Of a stretch of DNA of 64,000 bases, positions 1 to 13,307 are shown piece after piece. The stretch spans positions 20,388 through 84,387 of the forward strand of contig JAREIK010000700.1 in the NCBI GenBank assembly GCA_029783825.1. The letters are read 5' to 3'. This DNA is from Sapria himalayana. Its lineage: Eukaryota > Streptophyta > Magnoliopsida > Malpighiales > Rafflesiaceae. A model generated the notes under the pieces. That model saw nothing but the letters and a program-made list of their open reading frames with translations, ran no database searches and was not told where the DNA came from. The first letter of the stretch is position 1, and each line of letters starts with the position of its first letter. A program made the translations under genes and the position numbers.

Positions 1-1851
1 AAGATATGATAGATAGATAGATAGATTAATAAATAGATAAAAGATAGATAAATAGAGATAGATAGATAGTCATATAGATCAATAGATAGATAGAAGTAAT
101 GATAGATAGATAGATAGATAGATTAACATATAGTCAAATAGACAGATTGATAGATAGAAAGATTGAAAATTTATTGATAGATAAATAGATAATTGTTTGA
201 CAGATGAATAGATAAATAGATAAATTATAAATAGTTAGATATTTAGAATAATAGATAAATAAACAGACAGATATAAATAGTCATATAGATATATTAAGAA
301 TTAGATAGATAAAGATTAGATAGATAGATAGTTTGATAGATAGATAGATAGATAGATAAACATATAGAGAAATAGTTAAGTAGATAGATAGATAAATAGA
401 TATGCAGATATATTGATAGATAGATAGGTATATTGGTAGATAGGTACAAATATTGATATAATGTTAGATAGATAAATAGAAAGATAGATAGATAGATAGA
501 TAGATGGATTGATTGATAGTTAGATAAATAGATCATTATATAGATAGATAGATATATAGATATATATAATATATATATAGTTCATTAGATTGGTTGATTG
601 ATTGATTAATTGATAGACTAATAAATAGATAGACAAATAAAAGATTGACAGACAGATAGAAAGATAGATAGATATTATATATAATAAATAGATAGGTAGT
701 AGATGATAGATATATGATATAAAATTAGATAGATAGACATAAGACACATTGATAGATAGAAAGATAGATACAGACAGATAGACAGATAGATAGAATGATA
801 GATAGATAGATAGATCCAGACAGTTAGACAGACAGACAGATAGACAAATAGACTAATAGACTAATAGATAGATAGATAATCGATATATACGTAGATAGAT
901 AGATAGATATATAGACATATAGAAAGATAGGCAGATAGTCAAATACATATAGATTGACAAATAGATTGATAGTTAGATAAATAGATAGATAGATAAACAG
1001 ATAAATAGAGAGACAAATAGACAAGTATACATGTAGATAGAAAGTTAGAAACATAGACAGATAGACAAATAGATACATAGATAGTCAAATAGATATAGAC
1101 AAATAGACAGATAGACTAGTATACAAATAGATAAATAAATAGATAAAAAGATAGATAGATAGACATATAGACAAATAGAAATATAAATATATAGATAGAT
1201 AAAAAGATAGACTGATAAAAAGATATACAATATAGAAATATATAATAATACATAGATAGACAGATAGAAAGATAAATAGACTCATACAAAGATAGAATAG
1301 ATTGATAAAAAGATTGATAGATCAAAAGATAAAGAGATAGATAGACAGATAAATAGATATACATATAGATAGCTAGCCAGTTAGAGAGCTAGATAGGTAT
1401 ACAAATAGACTGGTAGATAGGTAGGCATGTAGACAACTAGAATGGTAGACATGTAGATAGGTAGAAGGGTAGATAGATAGACAGGTAGACAAGTAGACAA
1501 TTAAATAGGTAGATATCTTGATGGGTAGATAGGTAGACAGTTAGACATTTAGACATGTAGATAGGGAGACAGGTAGATATATAGATAGTTAGATAGGTTG
1601 ACAGGTATGTAGGTTGGTAGACAGTCAGGTAAGTAGACACACAAACCAGTAGTTAGACAGACAAGCAAATAGACAAATAGACAGATAGACATGCAAATAA
1701 ATAGGCAGACAAATAAACACATATAGAGACTATAGATTGGTAGATATATAGATAGTTTGATATATAGATTAATAGAAAAATTGATAGATAGATAGATATA
1801 TAGACATATTGATAGACAAATATATAAATAGATATATAGATAGATATATTG

Positions 1852-1882
<31 letters not shown>

Positions 1883-2904
1883 TATTGATAGATAGATATA
1901 TAAATAGATAGATGGATAGATAGATAGATAAATCATAAGATAGATAAATAGACAATTAAAAAGATAAATAGATAGATGGATATATATATATATATATATA
2001 TAGACATATAGATGAATAAATAGATAAAAAGATAGCTAGATAATTTGATATAAAGAATGATAGACAAAATGATGGAGAGATTGATAGAAAAATTAATAGA
2101 TAGATTGATATACAAATAGATAGAAAGATAGATATATTGATATATATATAGATAGATATATACATAGATAGTTTGATAAACAGATAGATAGACAGATAAA
2201 TGAACAAATAGATTGGCAGAAAGATAGATAGACATACAAATATATATACAGATATATAGATAGATAGATAGATAGACAAAAAGATTAACAAATAGGTAGA
2301 ATGATAGATAGATAGAGAGATAGATTGATATATATATATTGATAGACAGATAGATATATATATATAGAAAAATAGAATGATTAATATATAGTCAAATAGA
2401 TAGATAGATAGATAGACATATCGATAGACAGACATACACATAGATATATAGATAGATAGATTTATTGATTAATAAACATATAGATAAACAAATAGATAGA
2501 TAGATAGATATATATACATAGATATATAGATAGATAGATAGATAGATAAATAAACATAAAGATAGATAGATAGATATATAGACATATAGATAGATATATA
2601 AATAGACAAATAGATAATCAAATAGAAAGATAGATAGATAGATAGATAAATAGTTAGACAGATAGATAGATAGATAGATAGACATGTAGATATACAAATA
2701 GATAGGCAAATAGATAGATAGATAGATAAATAAATATACATATAGATAGATAGATAGACAAATAGATTGATGGATAGAATGACTAATAGATAGATATATA
2801 TATATAGATAAATAGATAGACAAATAGAAAGAAGATACATAGATAGCTAGATAGTAAGAAAAGGTAGATAAACTGATAGATAGATAGACAAATCGATAGT
2901 TAGA

Positions 2905-3245
2905 TAAATAGTCAGATTGAAAAACATAAAAATAGATAGATAGACAATTAGATAGATAAATATATAGATAGACATAGATACAATCAGTTAGTTAGTTAGT
3001 AAGGTAAGTAAATAATCACATAGGAATCCAAATACACAGACAAATAAAAAAATACACTGACAAATAGACAGAAATATAGATAGTCAGATTGAAAAACATA
3101 AAAATAGATAGATAGTTAGTTAGATAGATAAATATATAGATAGACAGAGATACAATCAGTTAGTTAGTTAGAAAGGAAAATAAACAGTTACGTAGGAATC
3201 TAGATACATCGACAAAAAAACAAATAACTGATAAATAGATAGAAA
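2905..3245. repeat. Tandem duplication of about 172 bp inside the GATA array
   Basis: The block holding GATACAATCAGTTAGTTAG occurs at 2977 and again at 3149, an offset of 172 bp. Each copy is preceded by an AGTCAGATTGAAAAACATAA-type segment and followed by a TAGGAATC segment with a run of ACAAATA variants. The copies differ at many positions, so this is an old segmental duplication and not slippage of the 4-bp unit. Confidence 0.75.
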
Positions 3246-3821
3246 GATAGATAAAAAAATAGATAGTCAGAAATGAAAATAAACCGACAGACAAACAAAC
3301 ATAAAGATAGATTGCAGATAGGTAGATATATAGACAGTTTGATAAATAGATTAAATAGATAGATTCATAGATTGATAGACAAATAGAAAGACAAATAGAT
3401 CAATAGATAAATAGATAGATAAATAAATAGCTAGATAACTTTATAAAAAAAATGATATACAGATTGATTGAAATATAGATAGATAGATGGATAGACAAAT
3501 AGATAGAAATATCGATAGATAAAAGGATACATAGACATGTAGGTAAATAGAAAAATAGCTACAATGATATAAAGATAAATAGATTGATAGATTAATAGAC
3601 AGATAGATAGATAGGTAGATAGATAAATATAATGATTGATTAATAGATAGAAAGATAGATTAATTGATTGATAGACAGATATATAGATAGATAAACAGAC
3701 AGACACATACATAAATAGATAGATAGATATAAAGATAGATAGATAGATAAATAGATTTATAAATGATAGATATATAGAGAGATAGATAGATAGATTAATA
3801 GTTAGATAGATATATAAAGAG

Positions 3822-3872
<51 letters not shown>

Positions 3873-5010
3873 GATACACACGCACACACTGATAGATAGA
3901 TAGACAGATAGAAAAATAGACAGATAGATAGATAGATAGATAGATAGACAAATAGATCGATAGGCATACACATAGATAGAAAGTTAGTCAGTATGTCAGT
4001 TAGTTATGTGGGCAGATAGTCAGGCAGACATACACATAGACAAATAGATAGATAGATAGATAGATAGATAGGTAAACAGATAAATAGACAAAGAGATAGA
4101 CAAACAAACTGATAGACAAACAAATAAATAGGAAGACAAACAAACACATAAAGAGACTATAGATAGGTAGATATATAGACAATTTGATAAATAGATAAAT
4201 AAATGAATAGATAGATATATAGACTTAATGATAAATAGTTATATACATAGATATAAAGATAGATAGATAGATATATAAATAGATAAATAGAAAGATAAAT
4301 AGATATATAGATAGATATATAGACATATAGATAGAGAACTAGATAGAACGATAGCTAGATAGATTGATAGAAAGAATGATAGACCGAATAATAGAGAAAT
4401 TAATAATCAGATTAATAGATACATAGATAGAAAGACAGACAGATAAATAGATAGATAGATAGATATATTTTTATATAGATACATACATACATACATAGAT
4501 TGATAGATAGATGGATAAACAAATAGATGGACAAATAAATAGACATGTAGCTACATAGATAGATAGACAGACAGACACATTGATTGATAGATAGATAAAA
4601 AGATTATCAAATAGGTAAATTGATAGATAGATGTAGAGACATGATAGATAGATAGGTAGACAGAAAGATAGACAAATAAAATGATTGATTGAATATTAGA
4701 TAGAGAGGTAGATAGTTAGTTAGATAGATAGACTTATCGATTGACATACAAATAGATAAATAAATAGGTAGATAGATAGATAGAAATATTGATAGATAAA
4801 TAGAGAGATTGAAAGATAGATATATAGATAGATAGATAAATATATATATATAGATTAGATTGATAGATTGATAGATTGATTGATTGACATATAGATAGAC
4901 AGATAGATTGATAGATATATAAACATATATATAGATTAATAGATATACAAATAGAAATTCAGATATAAAGATAAACAGATAGATAGCTAGATAGATAGAG
5001 AGATAGAGAG

Positions 5011-5041
<31 letters not shown>

Positions 5042-6001
5042 CATATATATAAATAGATAGATAGATATACATTTAGATAAACATATAGATAGATAAATAT
5101 ATAGATTGATAGATTGATAGATTGAATGATTGAAAGACTGATAGATAGATAGATATATTGATAGATAGACAAATAGAGAGAAGATAGATAGATAGATAGA
5201 TAAATAAATAGATTGATTGATTGACAGACAGATAGATAGATAGACAAATAGATAGATAGACAAATAGATAGATAGACAAATAGATAGATTGAAAAACATA
5301 TAAATATATACATAGATAGACAAATAGGTAGACGTATATATAGATAGACAGACATACAATCTATCAGTTAGTCAGGCAGGTAGACTGTCAGGTAGGCAGG
5401 CAGACTGTTAGGTAGGTAGGCAGACACAGACAAATAAGCAAATAAACAGTCAAACACACATAAAGAAAGATAGATTAAAAATAGAGAGATAATTTGACAA
5501 ATAAATAGATAGTTAGACAAACATTTAGACACACTATTGATAGGCAGATATATAGACAGTTTCATAAATAAATTTATAGACATATTCATAGATTGATAGA
5601 TAAACAAATAGAAAGACAAATAGATCAATAGATTGATAGACATATAGATAAACAGATAGATAAATAAATTGCTATATATATTGTGAAAAAAAATGATAGT
5701 AGAATAATAGATAGATAGTTAGACATATATAAAGATAGATAGATGGACAAATAGATAGAGAAATAGATAGATAGGTAGGTAGAAAGACAGACAGGCAAGT
5801 AGATAGACAAATAGATAGAAAGATAGATTTATTGACAGATTTATAAATAGATAGATATATACGTAGATAGATAGACTGATAGGTTGATAGACAGATTGAT
5901 TGATTGACATATCGATAGATAGAAAAATTAATAGATAGACAGATAGATAGATTAATAGATAAATAGATTGACAGATAGATAGACATATTAGATAGATATA
6001 A

Positions 6002-6004
6002 AGA
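6002..6004. other. Left target-site duplication (AGA) of CACTA element 1
   Basis: AGA directly precedes the CACT terminus at 6005 and is repeated directly after the other terminus at 11528-11530. CACTA-superfamily insertions make 3-bp duplications, so this fits. AGA is common in a GATA array, so the match alone is weak; together with the termini it is convincing. Confidence 0.8.
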
Positions 6005-6450
6005 CACTCCAAGAAAAAGCCCAAATAGTTAGAGAAATTTCACTAGTTATATAGGCTTTTCCATTGCTAAAAAGGAATAATGACTGAAATTATCAAAAGC
6101 TAAAGTGCTAATCACATAATATTAATCAGAATATAATTCCTTAGAATTTTTTTTAACCACAAAAATTCCCTAGCTAATTATTTTTTTTTCCTTGTTAATT
6201 TTGATCTTAATTAAGAATAGTAATTAATATTTTTCTACTAGATACATACATATAATTCCCTAGCTAATTGGCGAAAAAATATTCTCTAGCTATTTTCATT
6301 CCAAAGCTATTTTTACAATTTTTTACAAAAAATTTGATTACATATTTTTAAATTTTTATATTAATTAGAATAAAAACATATACTTTAAACAATTTTTTAT
6401 AATTAACAAAAAGCAAAAGAATTTCAGAAATTATTCTGATATAATTGTTA
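6005..6450 (-). repeat. Terminal and subterminal region of CACTA 1 (3' end in element orientation)
   Basis: Contains the terminal repeat and subterminal copies of TTCCCTAGCTAATT at about 6167-6181 and 6257-6270, plus a related CTCTAGCTATTTT. The AT-rich tract around 6330-6440 aligns by eye, in reverse complement, with 56270-56345 of the second CACTA element. Subterminal repeats of this kind bind the transposase accessory protein in En/Spm-type elements. Confidence 0.8.
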
Positions 6451-6479
6451 CATAGTTAAAGCAAAAACATAACATAGGT

Positions 6480-6640
6480 ATATAATCATTTAAAATAAAA
6501 TCATCATCCTCATCATTAGCTAATGTATTTGTGCTAGCCTCTCCTGCGTTGTTTCTCTGCTGGAACTCTATGTGTTATCTATCTCATCAAGGCCGCTAAC
6601 TGTCACTCGATATAGGATTGCTGCTATTGTATTACATATG
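6480..6640 (-). pseudogene. Remnant of the CACTA transposase C-terminal coding region
   Basis: Read on the minus strand, this stretch matches 49210-49345 of the second CACTA element. Shared landmarks are GTGACAGTTAGCGGC against GTCACAGTTAGCGGC, then a GAGATAGATA / CATGATAGATA segment, then GAGAGGCTAGCACAAAT identical in both, then ATGAGGATGATG / ATGAGGATGATTTTA. Both translate to a GEASTN-(A/T)-..-EDD motif. In the larger element the segment follows a coiled-coil region typical of plant En/Spm transposase C-termini. No open frame covers it here. The overlapping minus-strand frame at 6568-6765 (65 codons, hydrophobic) is probably incidental. Confidence 0.6.
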
Positions 6641-6866
6641 GTACTTTTCAATAAATTTATTTTGAACTTCTTCAACAACAAATTATCAACACTGAAATCA
6701 CAAATCAAAGCCACAATATTATAAACTAATGAAGGCAACTCTAAACACAACAGAAACTCTAACACATGCTAATGAAAATATTACTTAATTTTAGATGCAC
6801 TGGTTGACCAAATCTAGTAGCTAAAGCATCTACAACAAGTTTATCTCCCAATTTTATGCATTTTAC

Positions 6867-7146
6867 CTATATCTTTTCATTCTTTTTAGGAGCTGCATAT
6901 ATTAAATAGTACTTATCATCGAACATATTCCATTCCCACGTCCGAGTCCAACACCATGTTTTCCCCTTGAGTATTAAGGATCAAGACACTCACTGGAGGC
7001 TCCTAGTGTCTGACTCCAACCCCATTAACTAACTCATTTCATTATTCTGAGACACCACACTTATGCGTCCCATGTTTCCCAAATGAAGATGAATGTATCT
7101 TCACCATATCCAACAACTCAAACCTAGCAAAATTATATGATGCCAT
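6867..7146 (-). other. Coding-like relic of unknown origin inside CACTA 1
   Basis: The minus strand gives a 34-codon frame at 7146-7042 (starts MASYNFARFELLDMV) and, after stops, a further stretch ending near 6867 that reads WEWNMFDDKYYLIYAAPKK. This stretch has more balanced composition than the AT-rich DNA around it and reads like protein, so it may be a captured host-gene fragment. No family was recognised and the frames are broken. It could also be chance. Confidence 0.25.
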
Positions 7147-7282
7147 CAATTAACTAGATACAGAAAATGATACACAAACTAATTATCAAGTTGTTTTTTT
7201 AAAAAAGAATACTAACACATGGAAATAATTGACACTCAATGTAAGGTGAAATATAGAGAAAAGCAGCAAAATCAAATGAGAA

Positions 7283-7492
7283 TCAGTTGAGCAAACAATT
7301 AGTGCAAAATGGAAGAAAAAGAAGGGAGCTTTGCCTGTCCATCATGCACCCTTGTTGTTGCAGTTGAGCAGCCAGCACCAGCATCAAAATGTCCACCTTA
7401 ATAAACAAACAAACACCAAAAACAAGCACCACAATTGGTAGAGTGGTTGCATCAATTTGTGTTGCCTCATAGTAAAGGAAGTAATCTGGCAT
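7283..7492 (-). CDS. Short hypothetical frame with one hydrophobic segment
   Basis: A 69-codon minus-strand frame opens with ATG (MPDYFLYYEATQ) and contains one hydrophobic stretch (TTLPIVVLVFGVCLFIK), followed by a second weaker one (ILMLVLAAQL). It lies inside a non-autonomous CACTA element, with no visible promoter or partner gene. It might be a piece of a captured membrane-protein exon. No homologue is recognised, and it may be a chance frame. Confidence 0.2.
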   Translation of the reverse strand: MPDYFLYYEATQIDATTLPIVVLVFGVCLFIKVDILMLVLAAQLQQQGCMMDRQSSLLFLPFCTNCLLN

Positions 7493-7499
7493 TCTTTTG

Positions 7500-8700
7500 G
7501 TCTTATATGGCCCTCCTCTTCTCGGTACAAACTCAATCTACATCAATTTTAAGGCTCAAACAGCAACAATTTTAAGGCTCAAACAATATCAACACAAACA
7601 CAACAATTGTCATTTCACAGTAAAAACATTTCAAAAAACAAAAACAAAAACAAAATCAAAATCAAAATCTAAATATTGGATGAGGCATCACCTCAGCATG
7701 TTGTGCACCACCACCATACATCTGTAGGTAACTATTCATGCCTCCTATCATACATTGTGCATGCATACTACCCTTATGCAAGTAGTTGTTGCCCATATTG
7801 TGCACGCACCTGCTACCTTGTATTTCTTTTGTTATTACAGATAGTGGTGGGCAACCTTTTACGATTTGTAATTTCTAAATCACATATATATCCATACATC
7901 TAATATTATGTTAGCAATTAAGATACAAAAATAAAATAAAATAAACACTCGATAATCAAAATGTCATATAACTATGATTCTTATATAATGGACAAAAATA
8001 ATTAGTGCAGCTCAATTTAAGTAATCTCTTTAAAAGTATCCAAAATAAAAAAAATACAAAAATCAACAAAAATAATATATTCTCTCAACACATGTTCATA
8101 TATAAATCACTATCTCCTTAAATGTCATTATATTTAATATTTTTCAAAAGACTAAATTGACTCTCTTATAAATAAAGAATTATGATGGATTTACTATCAA
8201 AACAAAGATGAGCTCAAATAGAGTGTGAGAAACAAGTGCAAAATGTTCATCAACCTCGAAAGAGATCTCAATCTTTCATAGCTTATCACATGTCTAAGTA
8301 TGTTAAATACAACATGATATAAATGTATTATAAAAAATTTATTAAACTAATTATACAGATAATATATGTAATATAAAATTAGATAATTACAAGATATTTG
8401 AACTTTTTTATGACACTATCATATTTAATAGATTAAAAATTATTTCTTTTGTGAAATAGAATTAATTTTTTATGAACATATGTTATCATTATTCCAAAAA
8501 AAATATATAAATATAAAAAGAAGTTTTGCATTTCGACTTTCATAGAAAAAAAATATTAATTAGATTCAAATGTATTAAGTTTAAGAGAAAACAAATGCAT
8601 AGAATGTATGAATCTATGCTCATGGAAAATAGATCAATAATATAAATCTTTTCATAGGTAACAAACAAAACTTATCTTGTAAATAAATAAAATCAAGTAA
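7500..8700. other. Interior of CACTA 1, no gene seen
   Basis: AT-rich DNA with a short A/C-rich stretch (AAAACAAAAACAAAATC-type, about 7630-7670) and a histidine-codon-like CACCACCACCATACAT patch near 7707-7722. Two overlapping plus-strand frames (7497-7727 and 7676-7903) have low complexity and no recognisable features. Nothing here is called as functional. Confidence 0.5.
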
Positions 8701-9130
8701 TTGTTGTTTTCTAATTTATATTAAACATGCTTAGTGATGGATTAGCCATTTCAACAAATAATTGGGCCAGTTAATTAGGTCATGAGTCATGAATGCCGAA
8801 AAACAACTCGTGCCTAGGACCTAAGTAGCTATGAACATGCATTGTCTTGGTTAATGAGTCAGAATGGTCCGACCATGACCTTAGCACAAACAATTCTTAG
8901 GCAAGAGTAATTGGTCACAAGTAGCACATTGGGCTAGCCCACACCACAACCATAAATGGCATATAGGGCCACTAAATGTGGCTCAGCAAAACCCATGGTC
9001 TCATGCCATACATGACCATGCCATGCTGAACTAGTTAGAGACTCATGCCCACGATAAAATACTCATAAGAGTGCCCTAAGGACTGTGTCACTTCATCAAA
9101 ACTCTAGACCTGTGATACAAAACCCGATGT
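8700..9130. other. GC-richer block of unknown origin inside CACTA 1
   Basis: Composition shifts clearly from the AT-rich surroundings, with phrases such as GTCATGAGTCATGAATGCC, CTCGTGCCTAGGACC and CATGCCATACATGACCATGCC. It has no long frame on either strand. The abrupt composition change suggests inserted or captured sequence, for example part of a decayed retroelement or a non-coding gene fragment, but no family could be assigned. Confidence 0.35.
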
Positions 9131-9970
9131 CCATAATCAATGACAAATGGTGAAAATATATAGAATCTATGACCTATCAAAGGTACTACATTACACAATA
9201 TAGTTTTTATATTATTTATTTAATACATGAATACAAGAATACATAAAAATTTTATTAGAGCACTTCTTTTTACTATGACATCCTTTTTTTAAGTGCAAAA
9301 CATGAATCCAAACAAAAAGTAATCTCAAAAATTTTCATATTATGATTTATCTCAATCCTGAAAATAATCTAAGTGAAGGAAAAATCAACACATGCTTACC
9401 TTGCAATCTGAATTAGTTTCCATAAATTGTCCTAGTGATAAAGAAGCTTCCCTCTGACTCTCATGGCAACATGAGCTATTTATCAGGAAAACCCTTTAGA
9501 GAATTATTAAAAGCAAATTTAAATAGCAAAATTATAGTAAATCAAAGTAAATTTAGATAGTAACTATGGATAATGATATAAAAATAGAATTTGATCGTAT
9601 ACATAATGAATAGAGATTTAGTTTTCCAAAAAATGCTACAAATGGAAGGACCTAAGCAAAAAGATAACAATCTACAATGCCCTAGCAGATAGAACTTCTT
9701 TCTTAATGTCTGGAGATGAGTGAACCAAATTTCCAATCACACCTACCGGCAACAATAAAAATAATTGGTCCAAATAAGAAAATAAAGGCCAAGATCAAAA
9801 TTTCAGAAAAATAATAACTAAAAAAATAATTGAGGTCTCAATTTTTAAGTAAAGTAACTAGTTCATAATGAATAGCAACATCTTCTAAGCAGAACATTAA
9901 GATGAGAGTGGGAAGAGAAATACACTCGAAAATCTGAAAAGTCAAAATAAATGCATTATTTCATAGATAA
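9131..9970. other. AT-rich interior of CACTA 1, nothing recognised
   Basis: No credible frame, RNA gene or repeat was seen. The 64-codon minus-strand frame at 9542-9736 is AT-rich and without features. Confidence 0.5.
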
Positions 9971-11527
9971 AAAAAATTATATTATAATATAGTATTTCAT
10001 ATATATATATAATGGTTATATTTTTTTATGAATTCAATTTATTTTTTATGAATATAATATGAAATAATTATAAAGGCATTAAATTTCAAATTATTTGATA
10101 TAATTTATAATTTATAAAATTCCAAAAATTACTTATATTGATAAGATCATTAAAAAAAGTTATATTTATTATTTTAATAAAAATAGAATATAAAAAGTTA
10201 ATAGTAAAGCTCTTACTCAATTGTTTATTTCTTATAAATTCAGTAGGGACAAAAAATAAAACTTGAATTCAAATCAACTTAGGGTCAATTTGTATTACTT
10301 TTCAAAAGTGTTTATATGGCTAAAAATAATTTTAAGTATTTTTAGGACAAAAAAATTTCATTAGTAATATTTGAAATAACTCATTTGAAATCCTAAAAAT
10401 TACTTGAAGTGTTCTTTTAATTACAACATTGAGATATTTATTTATTAAATTAACCAAATTTTTCTTGAAGTAATTAAAATATTTATGTATTAATCTTTAA
10501 ATATGAATTTATTTTCTTTAGAATTTTATTAAAAATTTGAAATTTTTTATATAATTCAAAACTTTCAAATCTCTTAGTAATTATATTTTTAAAAGATGCA
10601 TTATAATCATAAAATATATATTTAACTTTAAATAAAATAAATATTTACTTGTTTATTTGTTAATTCAAATAATTTTATAATTTTTTTATTTAATCATAAA
10701 ATTAATTATTTTAGCTTTTTGTTAGCAGTAATTTTTATGTATGTTCATTTATTTATTAAAATAACTTAAATATTGATTATAATTACATAAATAATTATTT
10801 AATGTTTTTTTAATACAAATATTAAAATTTTGTAATTAAATATTTTAGAAATATATGTTGTATAATTTTTTAAAAATTTTATAATCATAAAAATAGTTAT
10901 TTTTATCTATATTAATATAAATTTGTATTTGTATTTATATATATATTTGAAATTATTTATTTATAATATTCTATTTTTATAATTATATGAGGAGAATGTG
11001 TCTTCCAAGGAACGCTCATCCATAGACCATCACAAACCTTTAAATATACAAAATTATATAAAATATTTAAAGAGATAATATATAAAATAAATTAAATTAG
11101 TATAGATTAGCAATGGAAATTATCCCCAGCCCAAATAGCTAGAGAAAAATTCATAGTTAAATGCATATATTTTGTTAAAATTATCATTTAAGGAATAATA
11201 ACTTGAAATTAAATATAAATTATAAAAAAATATAAAATATTATTTAGTAAGGGAATTTTTCACGAACTAATTAGCTAGGGATCATCTATCTTTAAAGTCA
11301 TTACTAAAATGCCCAACATTCTTAACGGGAAAATTTATGATAATTTTAGTTAGGGATAATTTTCAATTGAAAATTTTTGACTCTAATCCATCACAAATCT
11401 ATCACTAATATATAATTCAATGCAAAATTAAAGATCTCTTACTATTTCCTAGTTAATCCCTTGCTAATTATCAAGGGTTTTTTCTCTAAATAAATTTCCA
11501 TAGCTAAACAAATATTTTCTTTTAGTG
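9970..11527 (-). repeat. Left-end region of CACTA 1 shared with CACTA 2
   Basis: Reverse-complemented, this aligns by eye with 43018-44270. Landmarks are the terminus (CACTAMAAGAAAATAT), GGTCTAT(G/A)GATGAGCG near 11000-11025 against 43531-43546, a CCCTA(C/T)TGAA(A)TTTATAAGAA segment near 10235-10250 against 43995-44012, and a GGAATTTTATAAATTATA segment near 10110 against 44120. The shared region is very AT-rich and non-coding. Homology ends near 9970, where the two elements carry different interiors. Confidence 0.82.
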
Positions 11528-11530
11528 AGA
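11528..11530. other. Right target-site duplication (AGA) of CACTA element 1
   Basis: AGA directly follows the TTAGTG terminus at 11527 and matches 6002-6004. The GATA array resumes immediately. Confidence 0.8.
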
Positions 11531-12482
11531 TAGATAACTAGATAGATAGACAAATGGATAGACATATAGAAAGTTAGAAAGATATATAGATCGATATATA
11601 AATAGACTGATAGATAGAAAAAAATATAGATAGATAAATAGAGAGAAAGAGAGAGAGAGAGATAGAAAGATAGATATACAGATATATAGACCAAAAGAAA
11701 GGTTGATAGATATATAAATAGATAGATATATAGAGAGACATATAGATAGATAGATAGAAAGATAGATAAATAGACAAATAAAGATATTGACAGATGAATA
11801 GATAAAAAAACAAATAAAAGAAAAGATAGATTGTCAGAAAGAAAGATAGACATATAGACAAATAAAAAGTCAAACAGTCGGTTAGTTAGGCAGATAGATA
11901 GTAAGACAGGTAAGCAGACAGAAAAAGAAATATACAAATAGATATACACATAGACAAAAAGATAGATAGACAAAAATTACACTGACAATAAATAGGTAGA
12001 TATATAGATAGATTGATAGACAGATTGATACATAGATTAATAAACATATTGATATATAGAAAGATAGATAGACAGGCAGATAGATAGATAGATAGTTAGT
12101 TAGAAAGATAGATTGATGAATAAATAGAGATATACATAGATAAATAGATAGACAAAAATATAAATAGATAGATAAATGTATATAAATATAGATTTACAAA
12201 TAGATAAAAAAGATAGATAGAAAGATAAAAAGATAGATAGATAGATAGATAGATAGACAGATAGGTAGATAGATTGATTATTATAATGATAAATAGATTG
12301 GTAGATAGATTGATAGATAGATTGATAGACAAATAGAGATAGATTGATAGATAGAAAGATAGATAGATAGACAAATAGATATAGATTGATAGATAGAAAG
12401 ATAGATAGACAAATAGAGATAGATTGATAAATAGAAAGATAGATAGACAAAAAGATAGATAGATAGATAGAGAGATAGATAC

Positions 12483-12520
<38 letters not shown>

Positions 12521-12843
12521 AATAGAGAGAAAGATAGATTGATTGATTGATTGAGAGATAGTTAGATAGACAAATAGATAGATAGAGAAATAGACACATA
12601 GATAGAAAGACAAAAAGTTTGATAGATATATTGAGAGTTAGATAGGTAAATAGATAGATAGATTTATAGATATATAGTTAGACATATTGATAGAAAAATA
12701 AATAGATAGAAATAAAGATAAATGGATAGATAAATAGATAGATGGTCAGAAAGATAAAGATATAAAAAGACAGTCAGATAGATATATAGATATATAGATA
12801 TATAGAAAGGTAGACTGATAAATAGATAGATGGATAGAAAGGC

Positions 12844-12874
<31 letters not shown>

Positions 12875-12903
12875 GAAATAGATATACATATAGATAGATA
12901 GTC

Positions 12904-12936
<33 letters not shown>

Positions 12937-13276
12937 GAATTATACACAAATAGATAGACATAAAGATAGAAAGATAAAGAGATAGATAGATATATAGACA
13001 AATAGATATACAGACAGACAGATAGATATGAAAATAGATAGACATATAGATAGACAAAAAGATAGACAGACAAATTGATTGATTGATAGAAAGATTGATA
13101 GATAGATTGATAGATAGATATATAGAAAGAAATCTAGATAGATTGATTGGCAGATATATAGAAAGAAAGATATATAGATCGACAGACAGATGAATGGATA
13201 GATAGATAGACAAATAGATACAAAAACATAATGATAAATTGATAGATGATGAAAAGATAAATAGATTAATAGATAG

Positions 13277-13288
<12 letters not shown>

Positions 13289-13307
<19 letters not shown>
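13289..13307. repeat. (AC)n microsatellite following a TA run
   Basis: A pure AC run directly follows a short TA run inside the GATA array. GT runs at 22803-22821, 23515-23528 and 36477-36505 in the TATC array are the same strand-flipped motif, as expected if TGTC variants expanded by slippage. Confidence 0.9.

Larger units (their letters stand above)
1..6004. repeat. Degenerate GATA tetranucleotide array, GATA on the plus strand
   Basis: Almost every position keeps a 4-bp period of GATA, with frequent variant units (GACA, AATA, GATT, GAAA, GGTA). Pure runs of more than about eight units are rare, so the array is old and diverged. Some stretches depart further, with AGTTAGTTAG and GGCAGGTAGAC-like blocks near 1380-1660, 2980-3200, 4010-4150 and 5350-5560. 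The plus strand is strongly depleted in cytosine compared with guanine. The minus-strand translation is the YLSI pattern and is not a gene. The array is cut at 6004 by a CACTA insertion and resumes at 11528. Confidence 0.97.
6005..11527 (-). mobile_element. CACTA (En/Spm) DNA transposon 1, non-autonomous, 5.5 kb
   Basis: The element begins CACTCCAAGAAAAAGCCC and ends so that its reverse complement begins CACTAAAAGAAAATATTTG, the CACTA-type terminal inverted repeat. It is flanked by AGA on both sides. Both subterminal regions carry repeated CTAGCTAATT / AATTAGCTAGGGA motifs, as in CACTA subterminal repeats. About 1.5 kb at its right end (9970-11527) is homologous, in reverse orientation, to the left end of the second CACTA element at 43018, and its left end matches the right end of that element. 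It is therefore the same family in the opposite orientation on the plus strand. No long transposase frame remains; the only recognisable piece is near 6480-6640. Confidence 0.93.

Noticed and set aside
294..6024. Many minus-strand reading frames of 60-250 codons rich in Tyr, Leu, Ser and Ile
   Set aside because: TATC repeats give Y-L-S-I in all three frames and have no stop. Overlapping frames in all registers show that this is the repeat, not protein coding.
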